Below are positions 48,473 to 57,204 of a stretch of DNA of 64,000 nt, piece by piece. The position numbers were made by a program, and so were the translations under genes. This stretch comes from Pseudomonas citrullilanati. Lineage in GTDB: Bacteria; Pseudomonadota; Gammaproteobacteria; Pseudomonadales; Pseudomonadaceae. The notes beneath the pieces were generated by a model, which was not told where the DNA came from, ran no database searches, and saw only the letters and a program-made list of their open reading frames with translations. Location of the stretch: positions 1 to 64,000 of the forward strand of contig NZ_JAUQOP010000025.1 in the NCBI RefSeq assembly GCF_030580855.1. Reading direction: 5' to 3'. Position 1 is the stretch's first letter, and each line of letters opens with the position of its first letter.

Positions 48473-50473
48473 GTGCCCATTACCTTCCAGGCCCTGTTCG
48501 CTCCCGACCGCCTCGCACTTCAGTTCGCCATCAAGACCGTGCTCGGTGCTGGCCTGGCGCTGTGGCTGGCGCTGCGCTTCGGCCTGGAACAGCCGTCGTG
48601 GGCGTTGATGACGGCGATCATCGTCGCGCAGCCGTTGTCCGGCATGGTCGTCCAGAAAGGCTTGGCGCGCTTGCTCGGCACCTTGGTGGGCACGGTCATG
48701 TCGGTGGTGTTCATGGCCTTGTTCGCCCAGGCACCGTGGTTGTTCCTGTTGGCCCTGGCGGCGTGGCTGGGCGTTTGCACGGCCTGTTCGACGCTGCTGC
48801 GCAGCGCCTGGTCCTATTCATTCGTGCTGGCCGGGTACACCGTGGCGATCATCGCCCTGCCAGCCATCGCCCATCCGCTGAGCGTATTCGACCAGGCGGT
48901 GGCGCGTTGCACCGAGATCAGCCTGGGGATCATCTGCGCCACGGCGGCCAGCGCCTTGCTCTGGCCGCTGCGGGTCGAGCGGCAGTTGGCCGGCCAGGCC
49001 CACGCCGCCTGGCAGAGCGGCATGCACGCGGCCCGTGCCACCCTGGCCGGCGATGCCCAGGCCCGCAAGGGCTTGCTGGAAATCCTCGGCAAGATCGTCG
49101 CAGTGGATGCCCAGCGCGAGCATGCCTGGTTCGAGGGTCGCCTGGGCCGGCAGCGGGCCCGGGCCATCAGTGGCTTGAGCCAGAAACTGTTGATGCTGCT
49201 GCGCATTTCTCGCTCGGTGCGTCGCCAGTGGAAGCAACTCGATCCCGGCGAAGCCGAGGCGCTCCAGCCGTGGCTGGACGAGGTGCAGCAGGCCCTCGAC
49301 GGCGACAGCGCCATGCTGCAAGCCTTGCGTCCCCGGGTGCTGGATGCGTCCCACGACCCGCAGATCAGTTCGGCGCAGAGTTATTGCCTGGCCCGGATCG
49401 CGCTGCTGCTCGACACCGCCCTGGCCGCCTGTGCCGCGCTGGCGGCAGTGCGGGAGGGCCGGGCGGCGGCGGACCCGCCGCGAACCCTGGCGCCCCACCG
49501 CGACCTGTCCCTGGCAATGGTGTTTGGTGCCCGCAGCGCCCTGGCCTTCCTCGCGGTGGCCAGTTTCTGGTTGGCGACCGCCTGGCCCGCCGCTTCGGGC
49601 GCGTTGGTGCTCACGTGCGTGGTCTGCAGCCTGTTCGCCAGCCGCGACAACGGTGCGCAGATCGGCATGGCCTTCTTGCGCGGCATTGCCCTGGCCGTGC
49701 CCGTAGCGTTTGTGATCGGCGAGATCGTGCTGCCGCAGTGGAGCAGTTTTGCCCTGCTCAGCCTGGCCATGGGCGTGCCGTTGTTTTTCGGCGCACTGGG
49801 CATGGCCAAGCCGCCGATCTTCGCCACCGCCACTTCCTTCTGCCTGCACTTCGTGGTGCTCGTGTCGCCGCTCAACACCATGAAGTACGACGTCGGGGCG
49901 TTCTTCAACAATGCCCAGGCGATGATGATTGGCGTGGGAGCGGCGGTGCTGGCGTTCAACCTGCTGATCCTGCGGGACCCGGCCTGGCACAGTCGGCGCC
50001 TGCTGGCGGCGACGCTCGACGACCTGGTGCGCCTGACCCATCGCGACCTGCGTGGCGCCGAGAGCTGGTTCGGTGGGCGCATGGCCGACCGATTGCTGCA
50101 ATTGGCGCGGCATTACCCGGAATTGCCGGTGCAGGCGCGCAGCCGTTGGGACGACGGCCTGCTGGGCCTGGACATCGGCGATGAACTGCTGCACCTGCGC
50201 CTGAGCCTGGCCGTCGCCCAGGTTTCCGAGCGCCAGGCCCAGCAGCGTTATTTCGACGCGCTGGAGCGCATCCTCGAACGCGGACCGGCCGGTGACCGGG
50301 CCGAGGCCCTGGCTGCGGCGAGCACCGAGCTCCTGAAGGTGTTGGCGAGCCAACCCGCCAGTGATGCGCTGAAACTGGCCCAGGGCGCGGTGGTGCAATT
50401 GCAGAACAGCTGGCGCGCCTGGTGCCGCCAGCACGAACCTGAACGAGGGGAGCACAGCCATGGGCTTGCGTGA
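48473..50473 (+). CDS. FUSC-family (AaeB-like) inner-membrane efflux subunit
   Basis: This 666-residue membrane protein of the fusaric-acid-resistance/AaeB family has six transmembrane segments near the N-terminus (about 20-160). A large soluble linker follows, then a second membrane half (about 365-500), and a cytoplasmic C-terminal domain. The N-terminus PITFQALFAPDRLALQFAIKTVLGAGLALWLALRFGLEQPSWALMTAIIVAQP is the FUSC hallmark. GTG at 48473 follows AGAAGAG. It overlaps the DUF1656 gene by 14 bases, forming an operon with it and an HlyD-type protein. Expected substrates are aromatic acids or antibiotics; the exact one is unknown. Confidence 0.88.
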   Translation: MPITFQALFAPDRLALQFAIKTVLGAGLALWLALRFGLEQPSWALMTAIIVAQPLSGMVVQKGLARLLGTLVGTVMSVVFMALFAQAPWLFLLALAAWLGVCTACSTLLRSAWSYSFVLAGYTVAIIALPAIAHPLSVFDQAVARCTEISLGIICATAASALLWPLRVERQLAGQAHAAWQSGMHAARATLAGDAQARKGLLEILGKIVAVDAQREHAWFEGRLGRQRARAISGLSQKLLMLLRISRSVRRQWKQLDPGEAEALQPWLDEVQQALDGDSAMLQALRPRVLDASHDPQISSAQSYCLARIALLLDTALAACAALAAVREGRAAADPPRTLAPHRDLSLAMVFGARSALAFLAVASFWLATAWPAASGALVLTCVVCSLFASRDNGAQIGMAFLRGIALAVPVAFVIGEIVLPQWSSFALLSLAMGVPLFFGALGMAKPPIFATATSFCLHFVVLVSPLNTMKYDVGAFFNNAQAMMIGVGAAVLAFNLLILRDPAWHSRRLLAATLDDLVRLTHRDLRGAESWFGGRMADRLLQLARHYPELPVQARSRWDDGLLGLDIGDELLHLRLSLAVAQVSERQAQQRYFDALERILERGPAGDRAEALAAASTELLKVLASQPASDALKLAQGAVVQLQNSWRAWCRQHEPERGEHSHGLA

Positions 50474-50666
50474 GTGGTCGATGGGCGGAGTGTTGCTCAG
50501 CCCCTTCCTGATTTACCTGGTGCTGGCGTTGCTGGTGACCGGTGCGCTGCGCCTGTTGCTCGGCCTGCTGCCGGTCGGGCGCTGGATCTGGCACGAAGCC
50601 TTGTTCGACTGCGCCCTGTATGTCTGTGTCCTGACTGTCATTACCGTGGTCCTCGGGCCGCTATAG
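50460..50666 (+). CDS. DUF1656 family inner-membrane protein (AaeX-like)
   Basis: This 68-residue protein has two hydrophobic segments (ISPFLIYLVLALLVTGALRLLLG-type and LYVCVLTVITVVLGPL), matching the AaeX/DUF1656 family that accompanies AaeA/AaeB efflux systems. The ATG lies within the end of the FUSC gene, and the next gene begins ten bases after its stop. It is probably an accessory membrane subunit with no known catalytic role. Confidence 0.88.
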   Translation: MGLREWSMGGVLLSPFLIYLVLALLVTGALRLLLGLLPVGRWIWHEALFDCALYVCVLTVITVVLGPL

Positions 50667-50675
50667 GAGTTGAAC

Positions 50676-51539
50676 ATGCGTACCTCCGTACGTGTCGCCG
50701 TCACGCTGTGCGTGGTTGCCGTGGCGATCTTCGCCGGGTTTCATCTGTGGCAGTACTACATGCTCACGCCCTGGACCCGCGATGCGCGGATCCGCGCCGA
50801 CGTGGTGGTGATCGCGCCCGACGTGTCGGGTTGGGTGCGTGAGCTCAAGGCGGTGGATAACCAGCAGGTCAAGGCCGGTGATCTGTTGCTGAGCATCGAC
50901 CGCGAGCGTTTCGAGGCCGCGGTGGAGAAAGCCCGGGCGGTGGTCCAGACCCGCCAGCAGCAACTGAGCCTGCGCGAGCACGAAGCCAGTCGCCGTGCTG
51001 CCCTGGGCCCCCAGGCCATCAGCGCCGAATTGCGGGAAAACGCCCAGATCAACGCCGGCATCGCCCGTGGCGAACTGCGCGAAGCCCAGGCCGAAGCCAA
51101 GGTCGCCGAACTCAACCTGGCCCGCAGCCAGGTCCTGGCGCCACGCAGCGGCCACATCACCAACCTGCGCCTGGCCGAAGGCAACTACGTGAACGCCGGG
51201 CAACCGGTCATGGCCTTGATCGATGACTCGACCTTCTACGTGCAGGCTTATTTCGAGGAAACCAAGCTGCCGAGGATTCGTGTCGGCGATCCGGTCAAGG
51301 TCTGGCTGATGAGCGCCGACCACGCGCTGGAAGGCCACGTCGAAAGCATCAGCCGGGGCATCACCGACCGCAACACCAACCCCGATGCGCAATTGCTGGC
51401 GGAGGTCGAGCCGACGTTCAACTGGGTGCGCCTGGCCCAGCGGATCCCGGTGCGGATCAAGCTGGACAAGGTGCCGGAAGGGGTGAACCTGAGCGCGGGG
51501 ATGACGGCGAGTGTGCAGGTGCGCGAAGACCAGCCATAA
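50676..51539 (+). CDS. HlyD-family membrane-fusion/periplasmic adaptor (AaeA-like)
   Basis: This 287-residue adaptor has an N-terminal transmembrane anchor (about 5-23) followed by an HlyD/EmrA-type barrel-sandwich domain. The VVVIAPDVSGWVRELKAVDNQQVKAGDLLLSIDRERFEAAVEKARA motif gives the lipoyl half-hairpins, followed by a coiled-coil and beta-barrel domain. The ATG at 50676 has a TAGGAG ribosome site. It completes an aaeXAB-like tripartite efflux operon with the FUSC and DUF1656 genes; no outer-membrane channel gene is adjacent, so a shared TolC-like protein is expected. Confidence 0.9.
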   Translation: MRTSVRVAVTLCVVAVAIFAGFHLWQYYMLTPWTRDARIRADVVVIAPDVSGWVRELKAVDNQQVKAGDLLLSIDRERFEAAVEKARAVVQTRQQQLSLREHEASRRAALGPQAISAELRENAQINAGIARGELREAQAEAKVAELNLARSQVLAPRSGHITNLRLAEGNYVNAGQPVMALIDDSTFYVQAYFEETKLPRIRVGDPVKVWLMSADHALEGHVESISRGITDRNTNPDAQLLAEVEPTFNWVRLAQRIPVRIKLDKVPEGVNLSAGMTASVQVREDQP

Positions 51540-51543
51540 CGTT

Positions 51544-51571
51544 GTGGCGAGGGGATTTATCCCCTTGCCAC
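51544..51571. repeat. Second-family palindrome (GTGGCGAGGGGAT type)
   Basis: GTGGCGAGGGGAT and ATCCCCTTGCCAC form a 28-base hairpin, four bases after the HlyD gene stop. It belongs to a REP family distinct from the GCGAGCTTGC type, and recurs enlarged at 57090. Confidence 0.75.
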
Positions 51572-51594
51572 ATCTCATTCACTTTGGAGGGTAA

Positions 51595-52065
51595 TCAACC
51601 CACAGCAATCGCCGGCAACGTCGGCAAGGTCACGGTCTGTTGCTTGCGCGGGGCGAGGATCTCGGCCTCGCCATCCACCACCAGCTCATCGCGTTGGTTG
51701 AACACGCGGGTGGCGATGCGCACGCGGAATTTCGGCAGCTTCTCGAGAATCTCCAGGCGCACGGTCAGGGTGTCGCCGATCTTCACCGGTTTCTGGAAGC
51801 TCATCTGCTGGCCGATGTAGATGGTGCCCGGGCCAGGCAACTCGCACGCCACCGCCGCGCTGATCAGCGCACCGCTGAACATGCCGTGGGCGATGCGTTC
51901 CTTGAACATGCTCGCCGCGGCGAATTCGGCGTCCAGGTGCACCGGGTTATGGTCGCCCGACATCGCGGCGAACAGCTGGATATCACGTTCTTCGACGGTC
52001 TTGCTGTAGCTGGCGGTCTGGCCGACTTCGAGGGCTTCGTAAGGGATGTTGGTAACCTGGGTCAT
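51595..52065 (-). CDS. MaoC-like (R)-specific enoyl-CoA hydratase (PhaJ type)
   Basis: This 156-residue hot-dog-fold hydratase has the hydratase-2 motif MSGDHNPVHLDAEFA, whose Asp and His (about 36 and 41) are catalytic. HGMFSGALISAAVACELPGPGTIYIGQQMSFQKPVKIGDTL follows. In pseudomonads this gene family (PhaJ) supplies (R)-3-hydroxyacyl-CoA from beta-oxidation for polyhydroxyalkanoate, and this location beside a hydrolase and fadD genes fits fatty-acid metabolism. Which numbered PhaJ paralogue it is cannot be decided, so no symbol is given. It is 49 bases downstream of the hydrolase gene on the same strand. Confidence 0.88.
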   Translation of the reverse strand: MTQVTNIPYEALEVGQTASYSKTVEERDIQLFAAMSGDHNPVHLDAEFAAASMFKERIAHGMFSGALISAAVACELPGPGTIYIGQQMSFQKPVKIGDTLTVRLEILEKLPKFRVRIATRVFNQRDELVVDGEAEILAPRKQQTVTLPTLPAIAVG

Positions 52066-52113
52066 GTGTCTTGAATCCTGTGACTACTCGATAAAAGGAA
52101 AACGCTGGGAAAC

Positions 52114-53058
52114 CTACTCGCTGCGCGGCGGCCGCTTGTGGCTCAGGGCCTGGGCAATCCAGGCGAGCACGTCGGCGGTCACCTCATCGCGGTTGGTTTC
52201 ATTGAACAATTCGTGCCGGGCCTGCGGGTAGAGCGTCAATTGCAGGTGCTGGCTGCCAGCGGCGCGCAAGGCGTCGGCCAGATCCTTCAGACGCTTGCCC
52301 TGGCTCACCGGATCACATTCGCCGCCGATCACCAGCAAGGGCAGGTCCGGATCGATCTGGGCGAGATTGGACGCTTTGCTGATTTGCTGCAACCCGCCGA
52401 GCAGGTCGACCCACAACTGGTTGGTGCAGCGAAAACCGCACAGGGGGTCGCGGATGTACTTGTCGACTTCTGCCGGGTCGCGACTGAGCCAGTCGAAGGC
52501 GGTGCGCGTCGGTTTGAACGGCTTGTTGAAACTGCCGAACGACAGCCACTCGATCAACGCGCTGCGCCCGGTGGCGCCCTGGCGCCGGCGTTCGCAGCGC
52601 GCGATCAGGCGGGCGGCGCGGTAGAGCGCCACGGGCTGGAAGTTGGAGCCACTGAGGATCGCCCCGTGCAGGCTGGCGCTGTGGTGCAGCAGATAGCCCT
52701 GGGCGATGTAGCTGCCCATGCTGTGGCCGAGCAACACGATAGGTGTGTCGGGATGTTGCTGGCCAATGTGATGGTTGAGGGTCGCCAGGTCGCCCACGAC
52801 CTTGGCCCAGCCCTCCTGGTCGGCGTAATGGCCGAGGGTCGCCCCGTCGGCGGTGCGTCCGTGGCCGCGCAGGTCCGGGGCATAGACGCCATGGCCCGCG
52901 TCGCACAGCGCCTGGGCCAGGCGCCCATAGCGGCCGCTGTGCTCGGCCATGCCGTGGGCCAGCAGGATGATCGCCTCCGGCGCGGTGTCGGGCAGCCACT
53001 GGTTGACGAACAGGCGGCTGTGGTCGGTTGCGGTCAGCCAGAACGTTTGGTGGATCAT
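52114..53058 (-). CDS. Alpha/beta hydrolase, lysophospholipase/monoacylglycerol-lipase-like
   Basis: This 314-residue serine hydrolase has the nucleophile elbow GHSMGS near 115-120 (Ser near 117). The oxyanion region LLAHGMAEHSGRYG is near 32-45. The Asp region PLLVIGGECDPVSQG is near 240-254, and a catalytic His lies in YPQARHELFNE near 283. This is the hydrolase_4/PldB type. With MaoC and fadD2 it forms a lipid-handling group in the same order as P. aeruginosa PA3299-PA3302. It is divergent from fadD2; lipid hydrolysis releasing fatty acids is the likely role. Confidence 0.85.
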   Translation of the reverse strand: MIHQTFWLTATDHSRLFVNQWLPDTAPEAIILLAHGMAEHSGRYGRLAQALCDAGHGVYAPDLRGHGRTADGATLGHYADQEGWAKVVGDLATLNHHIGQQHPDTPIVLLGHSMGSYIAQGYLLHHSASLHGAILSGSNFQPVALYRAARLIARCERRRQGATGRSALIEWLSFGSFNKPFKPTRTAFDWLSRDPAEVDKYIRDPLCGFRCTNQLWVDLLGGLQQISKASNLAQIDPDLPLLVIGGECDPVSQGKRLKDLADALRAAGSQHLQLTLYPQARHELFNETNRDEVTADVLAWIAQALSHKRPPRSE

Positions 53059-53270
53059 GGCGGTTCCTTGGCGCGAGATTGCTCAATGGTATAGCGCATC
53101 GGTTGCGTCTCGCCTGATCAGGCTACGCCGGGGCAGGAAGATTCACACAATCTATGACGCAGGTTGCCATATTTGCCGGATTGACCATAGCTGCTAGTGT
53201 CCCAGAAGCTCCGCCTCTGCAAGCGATACAGATGCGGCCCGGATACGCTCAGGTAAAGAGGACAAAAACA

Positions 53271-54959
53271 ATGCAGCCTGATTTCTGGAATGACAAGCGC
53301 CCGGCCGGCGTGCCCCAGGACGTCGACCTCGGGGCCTACAAGTCGGTCATCGAGGTGTTCGAGCGTTCCTGCAAGAAATTCGCCGACCGTCCGGCGTTCA
53401 GCAACATGGGGGTGACCCTCACCTACGCCGAGCTGGAACGCTACAGCGCGGCCTTCGCCGGCTACCTGCAAGCCCATACCGACCTGGTGCCGGGCGACCG
53501 TATCGCGGTGCAGATGCCCAATGTCCTGCATTACCCGATTGCCGTGTTCGGTGCCTTGCGCGCCGGCCTGATCGTGGTCAACACCAACCCGCTGTACACC
53601 CCGCGGGAAATGCGCCACCAGTTCAAGGACTCCGGCGCCCGGGCGCTGGTGTACATGAACCTGTTCGGGCAGAAGGTCCAGGAAGTGCTGCCCGATACCG
53701 ACCTGCAATACCTGATCGAAGCCAGGATGGGCGACCTGATGCCCGCCGCCAAGGGCTGGCTGGTGAACCTGATGGTGAGCAAGGTCAAGAAAATGGTCCC
53801 GGACTATTCGCTGCCCCAGGCCATTTCGTTCAAGAGCGCGTTGCGCCTGGGACGCGGCCAGCCGATCAAGCCGCTACAGGTCAGCCTCGATGACGTCGCC
53901 GTGTTGCAATACACCGGCGGCACCACCGGCCTGGCGAAAGGCGCGATGCTGACCCACGGCAACCTGGTGGCGAACATGCAACAGGCCCGGGCCTGCCTCG
54001 GGCAGTTCGGCGACGATGGCCAGCCGCTGATGCGCGAAGGCCAGGAGGTGATGATCGCGCCGTTGCCGCTGTACCACATCTATGCGTTCACGGCCAATTG
54101 CATGTGCATGATGGTCACCGGCAACCACAACGTGCTGATCACCAATCCGCGGGACATCGGTGGCTTCATCAAGGAGCTGAAGAACTGGCGATTCTCGGCG
54201 CTGCTGGGGCTCAACACGCTGTTCGTGGCGTTGATGGACCATCCGGATTTCAAGACCCTGGATTTCTCCCACCTCAAGGTCACCAACTCCGGCGGTACCG
54301 CGCTGGTCAAGGCCACCGCGGAACGGTGGGCGCAACTCACCGGTTGCCGCATCACCGAAGGCTATGGCCTGACCGAGACCTCGCCGGTGGCCTGCACCAA
54401 CCCCTACGGCGACAAGTCGCGGCTGGGCACGGTGGGGTTGCCGGTGCCAGGCACGCTGATGAAGGTGATCAGCGACGACGGCGTCGAGCAGCCCCTGGGC
54501 GAGCGCGGCGAGCTGTGCATCAAGGGCCCGCAGATCATGAAGGGCTATTGGAACAAGCCTGAAGCCACGGCCGAAGTGCTGGACAGCGAGGGCTGGTTCA
54601 AGTCCGGCGACATTGCGGTGATCGACCCGGACGGGTTCGTGCGCATCGTCGACCGCAAGAAGGACATGATCATCGTCTCCGGTTTCAACGTGTACCCCAA
54701 CGAGATCGAGGACGTGGTGATGGCCCATCCGAAGGTGGCCAACTGCGCGGTGATCGGCGTGCCGGACGAGCGTTCGGGAGAGGCGGTGAAACTGTTCGTG
54801 GTGGCGCGGGAAACGGGCGTCAGCCTCGAAGAGCTCAAGGCCTACTGCAAGGAGAACTTCACCGGCTACAAGATTCCCAAGCACATCGTGTTGCGCGAGT
54901 CGTTGCCGATGACGCCGGTGGGCAAGATCCTGCGTCGTGAGTTGCGCGACATCGCCTGA
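53271..54959 (+). CDS. fadD2: Long-chain fatty acid-CoA ligase FadD2
   Basis: This 562-residue AMP-forming ligase activates long-chain fatty acids to acyl-CoA. The AMP/ATP motif YTGGTTGLAKGAMLTHGN is near 210-227. GYGLTETSPVAC is near 361-372, and the adenylate motif GWFKSGDIAVIDPDGFVRIVDRKKDMIIVSGFNVYPNEIED is near 441-481, with the invariant Asp and Arg. The C-terminal catalytic lysine is in the motif TPVGKILRRELR. The start at 53271 (MQPDFWNDKRPA) follows an AGAGG site. It is divergent from the lysophospholipase-like gene and upstream of fadD1, a tandem paralogue. Confidence 0.95.
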   Translation: MQPDFWNDKRPAGVPQDVDLGAYKSVIEVFERSCKKFADRPAFSNMGVTLTYAELERYSAAFAGYLQAHTDLVPGDRIAVQMPNVLHYPIAVFGALRAGLIVVNTNPLYTPREMRHQFKDSGARALVYMNLFGQKVQEVLPDTDLQYLIEARMGDLMPAAKGWLVNLMVSKVKKMVPDYSLPQAISFKSALRLGRGQPIKPLQVSLDDVAVLQYTGGTTGLAKGAMLTHGNLVANMQQARACLGQFGDDGQPLMREGQEVMIAPLPLYHIYAFTANCMCMMVTGNHNVLITNPRDIGGFIKELKNWRFSALLGLNTLFVALMDHPDFKTLDFSHLKVTNSGGTALVKATAERWAQLTGCRITEGYGLTETSPVACTNPYGDKSRLGTVGLPVPGTLMKVISDDGVEQPLGERGELCIKGPQIMKGYWNKPEATAEVLDSEGWFKSGDIAVIDPDGFVRIVDRKKDMIIVSGFNVYPNEIEDVVMAHPKVANCAVIGVPDERSGEAVKLFVVARETGVSLEELKAYCKENFTGYKIPKHIVLRESLPMTPVGKILRRELRDIA

Positions 54960-54981
54960 GGCGACTGCCTCATGGAAACCC

Positions 54982-55069
54982 TGTGGGAGCGAGCTTGCTC
55001 GCGATGGCGGTATGTCAGTGACAGAAATGTCGGCTGATACACCGCCATCGCGAACAGGCTCGCTCCCAC
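54982..55069. repeat. REP pair (inverted) between fadD2 and fadD1
   Basis: A GCGAGCTTGCTCGCGA-type left unit and a diverged right unit (TCGCGAACAGGCTCGC) surround a spacer with GGCTGATACACCG, as in two other pairs. Confidence 0.85.
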
Positions 55070-55121
55070 GGTTTTTTGTGTGCAAGGCGATTAAAGGGTG
55101 TTTTGAATTTTTACTCTAAAA

Positions 55122-55140
55122 ATGACCATTGAGTGGTCAT
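55122..55140. promoter_or_regulatory. Perfect 7-bp inverted repeat, candidate fadD1 operator
   Basis: ATGACCA-TTGAG-TGGTCAT lies about 180-200 bases upstream of the fadD1 ATG. Dyad symmetry and position fit a fatty-acid-responsive regulator, but it does not match the PsrA consensus, so the family is open. Confidence 0.45.
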
Positions 55141-55322
55141 GAGTCATGTTTGTGACTGTGGGGGCTGCTTTTGGCCCTAGGCGACCCTTGGCAAAGCTGC
55201 TACTCTCGGCGCGCTTTTGTGACTTCTCGGCCTTGATCCAAGCCAGATTCACCAATAAACACACACCAATAATAATCGCATCAAATGCGGTGAGAATTCG
55301 CGTTGCTGAGGAGTGGGCTTCC

Positions 55323-57014
55323 ATGAACGAAGACTTTTGGAAGGATAAGTACCCAGCTGGGATTGCTGCCGACATCAATCCAGACGAGTATCCGAATATT
55401 CAGGCGGTGTTGAAGCAGTCCTGCCAACGCTTCGCCGACAAGCCGGCATTCAGCAACCTCGGCAAGACGATCACCTACGGTGAACTCTACGAGCTGTCCG
55501 GTGCCTTTGCCGCGTACCTGCAACAGCATACCGATTTGCAGCCCGGCGATCGAATCGCCGTGCAGTTGCCCAACGTCCTCCAGTACCCGGTGGCGGTATT
55601 CGGTGCGATCCGCGCCGGGCTCATCGTGGTCAATACCAACCCGCTGTACACCGCGCGGGAAATGGAGCACCAGTTCAATGACTCCGGCGCCAAGGCGCTG
55701 GTGTGCCTGGCGAACATGGCGCACCTGGCCGAGGCCGTGGTCCCCCGGACGAGCGTCAAGCACGTCATCGTCACCGAAGTGGCCGATCTGCTGCCGCCGC
55801 TCAAGCGCCTGTTGATCAACAGCGTGATCAAGTACGTCAAGAAGATGGTCCCGGCCTATCACTTGCCCAAGGCCGTCAAGTTCAACGATGTATTGGGCAA
55901 GGGCCATGGCCAGCCGGTGAGCGAGGCGAACCCGTCCAGCGACGAAGTCGCGGTGTTGCAATACACCGGCGGCACCACCGGCGTGGCCAAGGGCGCGATG
56001 CTGACCCACCGCAACCTGGTGGCGAACATGCTGCAATGCAAGGCGCTGATGGGCTCCAACCTCAATGAAGGTTGCGAAGTGCTGATCACGCCGCTGCCGC
56101 TGTACCACATCTACGCCTTCACCTTCCATTGCATGGCGATGATGCTGATCGGCAACCACAACATCCTGATCAGCAACCCGCGCGACCTTCCGGCGATGGT
56201 CAAGGAACTGTCGAAGTGGAAGTTCAGCGGTTTCGTCGGCCTCAATACCCTGTTCGTGGCCCTGTGCAACAACGAAGCGTTCCGCAAGCTGGATTTCTCG
56301 GCGCTGAAAGTCACCCTGTCTGGCGGCATGGCCCTGCAACTGGCCGCCGCCGAGCGCTGGAAAGCGGTGACCGGCTGCCCGATCTGCGAAGGCTACGGCA
56401 TGACCGAGACCAGCCCGGTGGCCACGGTCAACCCGATCCAGCGCATCCAGGTCGGCACCATCGGTATCCCGGTGCCATCGACCTTGTGCAAGGTGGTCAA
56501 CGACGCGGGGGTCGAACAGCCGTTGGGCGAAGTCGGCGAGTTGTGCGTGAAGGGGCCGCAGGTGATGAAAGGTTACTGGCAGCGCCAGGAAGCCACCGAT
56601 GAAATCCTCGACAGCGAAGGTTGGCTCAAGACTGGCGACATCGGGGTGATCGAACCGGACGGTTTCATACGCATCGTCGATCGCAAGAAAGACATGATCC
56701 TGATCTCCGGTTTCAACGTGTACCCCAACGAACTGGAAGACGTGCTGGCGACGTTGCCGGGCGTGTTGCAATGCGCGGCCATCGGGGTCCCCGACGAGAA
56801 ATCCGGCGAAGCGATCAAGATTTTCATCGTTGCACGGCCGGGCGTCACCTTGACCAAGGAGCAGGTCATGGAGCACATGCGCGCCAACGTCACCGGCTAC
56901 AAGGTGCCCAAGGCCGTGGAGTTCCGCGATGCATTGCCGACCACCAACGTGGGCAAGATCCTGCGGCGCGAGCTGCGCGATGAGGAACTCAGGAAGCTGG
57001 GTGTGAAGAAGTAG
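55323..57014 (+). CDS. fadD1: Long-chain fatty acid-CoA ligase FadD1
   Basis: This 563-residue AMP-forming acyl-CoA synthetase is a tandem paralogue of fadD2. The motifs YTGGTTGVAKGAMLTHRN near 211-228, EGYGMTETSPVATV near 359-372, and GWLKTGDIGVIEPDGFIRIVDRKKDMILISGFNVYPNELED near 440-480 are intact. The lysine motif is TNVGKILRRELR. The ATG at 55323 has a GAGGAG ribosome site. It differs in loop sequences from FadD2, suggesting chain-length specialisation, as reported for the P. aeruginosa pair. It ends near a strong terminator. Confidence 0.95.
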   Translation: MNEDFWKDKYPAGIAADINPDEYPNIQAVLKQSCQRFADKPAFSNLGKTITYGELYELSGAFAAYLQQHTDLQPGDRIAVQLPNVLQYPVAVFGAIRAGLIVVNTNPLYTAREMEHQFNDSGAKALVCLANMAHLAEAVVPRTSVKHVIVTEVADLLPPLKRLLINSVIKYVKKMVPAYHLPKAVKFNDVLGKGHGQPVSEANPSSDEVAVLQYTGGTTGVAKGAMLTHRNLVANMLQCKALMGSNLNEGCEVLITPLPLYHIYAFTFHCMAMMLIGNHNILISNPRDLPAMVKELSKWKFSGFVGLNTLFVALCNNEAFRKLDFSALKVTLSGGMALQLAAAERWKAVTGCPICEGYGMTETSPVATVNPIQRIQVGTIGIPVPSTLCKVVNDAGVEQPLGEVGELCVKGPQVMKGYWQRQEATDEILDSEGWLKTGDIGVIEPDGFIRIVDRKKDMILISGFNVYPNELEDVLATLPGVLQCAAIGVPDEKSGEAIKIFIVARPGVTLTKEQVMEHMRANVTGYKVPKAVEFRDALPTTNVGKILRRELRDEELRKLGVKK

Positions 57015-57024
57015 GTTCGCGTGC

Positions 57025-57060
57025 CAACAAAAAGCCCCGCCTGAGCGGGGCTTTTTGTTG
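57025..57060 (+). terminator. Rho-independent terminator after fadD1
   Basis: AAAAAGCCCCGC and GCGGGGCTTTTT with a four-base loop form a stem-loop followed by T residues, ten bases past the fadD1 stop. It can also act on the opposite strand. Confidence 0.93.
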
Positions 57061-57089
57061 GCCAACGATGACGGGCGTCGGCGCTTTTG

Positions 57090-57182
57090 GTGGCGAGGGG
57101 ATTTATCCCCCGCTGGGGCGCGAAGCGGCCCTCGCTTTGCAGGTCTGCTTCGCAGCCCAGCGGGGATAAATCCCCTCGCCAC
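57090..57182. repeat. Long inverted repeat of the GTGGCGAGGGGAT family
   Basis: Arms of about 28 bases (GTGGCGAGGGGATTTATCCC... and its complement) enclose a second inner inverted repeat (CGCGAAGC / GCTTCGC). This is a composite palindrome related to the simple element at 51544. Confidence 0.8.
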
Positions 57183-57204
57183 AGAGTGCTGCTCCGGCAG
57201 TGGG

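Larger units (their letters stand above)
54960..55322. other. fadD2-fadD1 intergenic region
   Basis: These 363 bases contain a REP pair (54982-55069), an A/T-rich promoter zone, and a perfect inverted repeat ATGACCA-N5-TGGTCAT (55122-55140). The frame of fadD1 extends upstream but no ribosome site supports an earlier start. No other gene was found. Confidence 0.6.
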
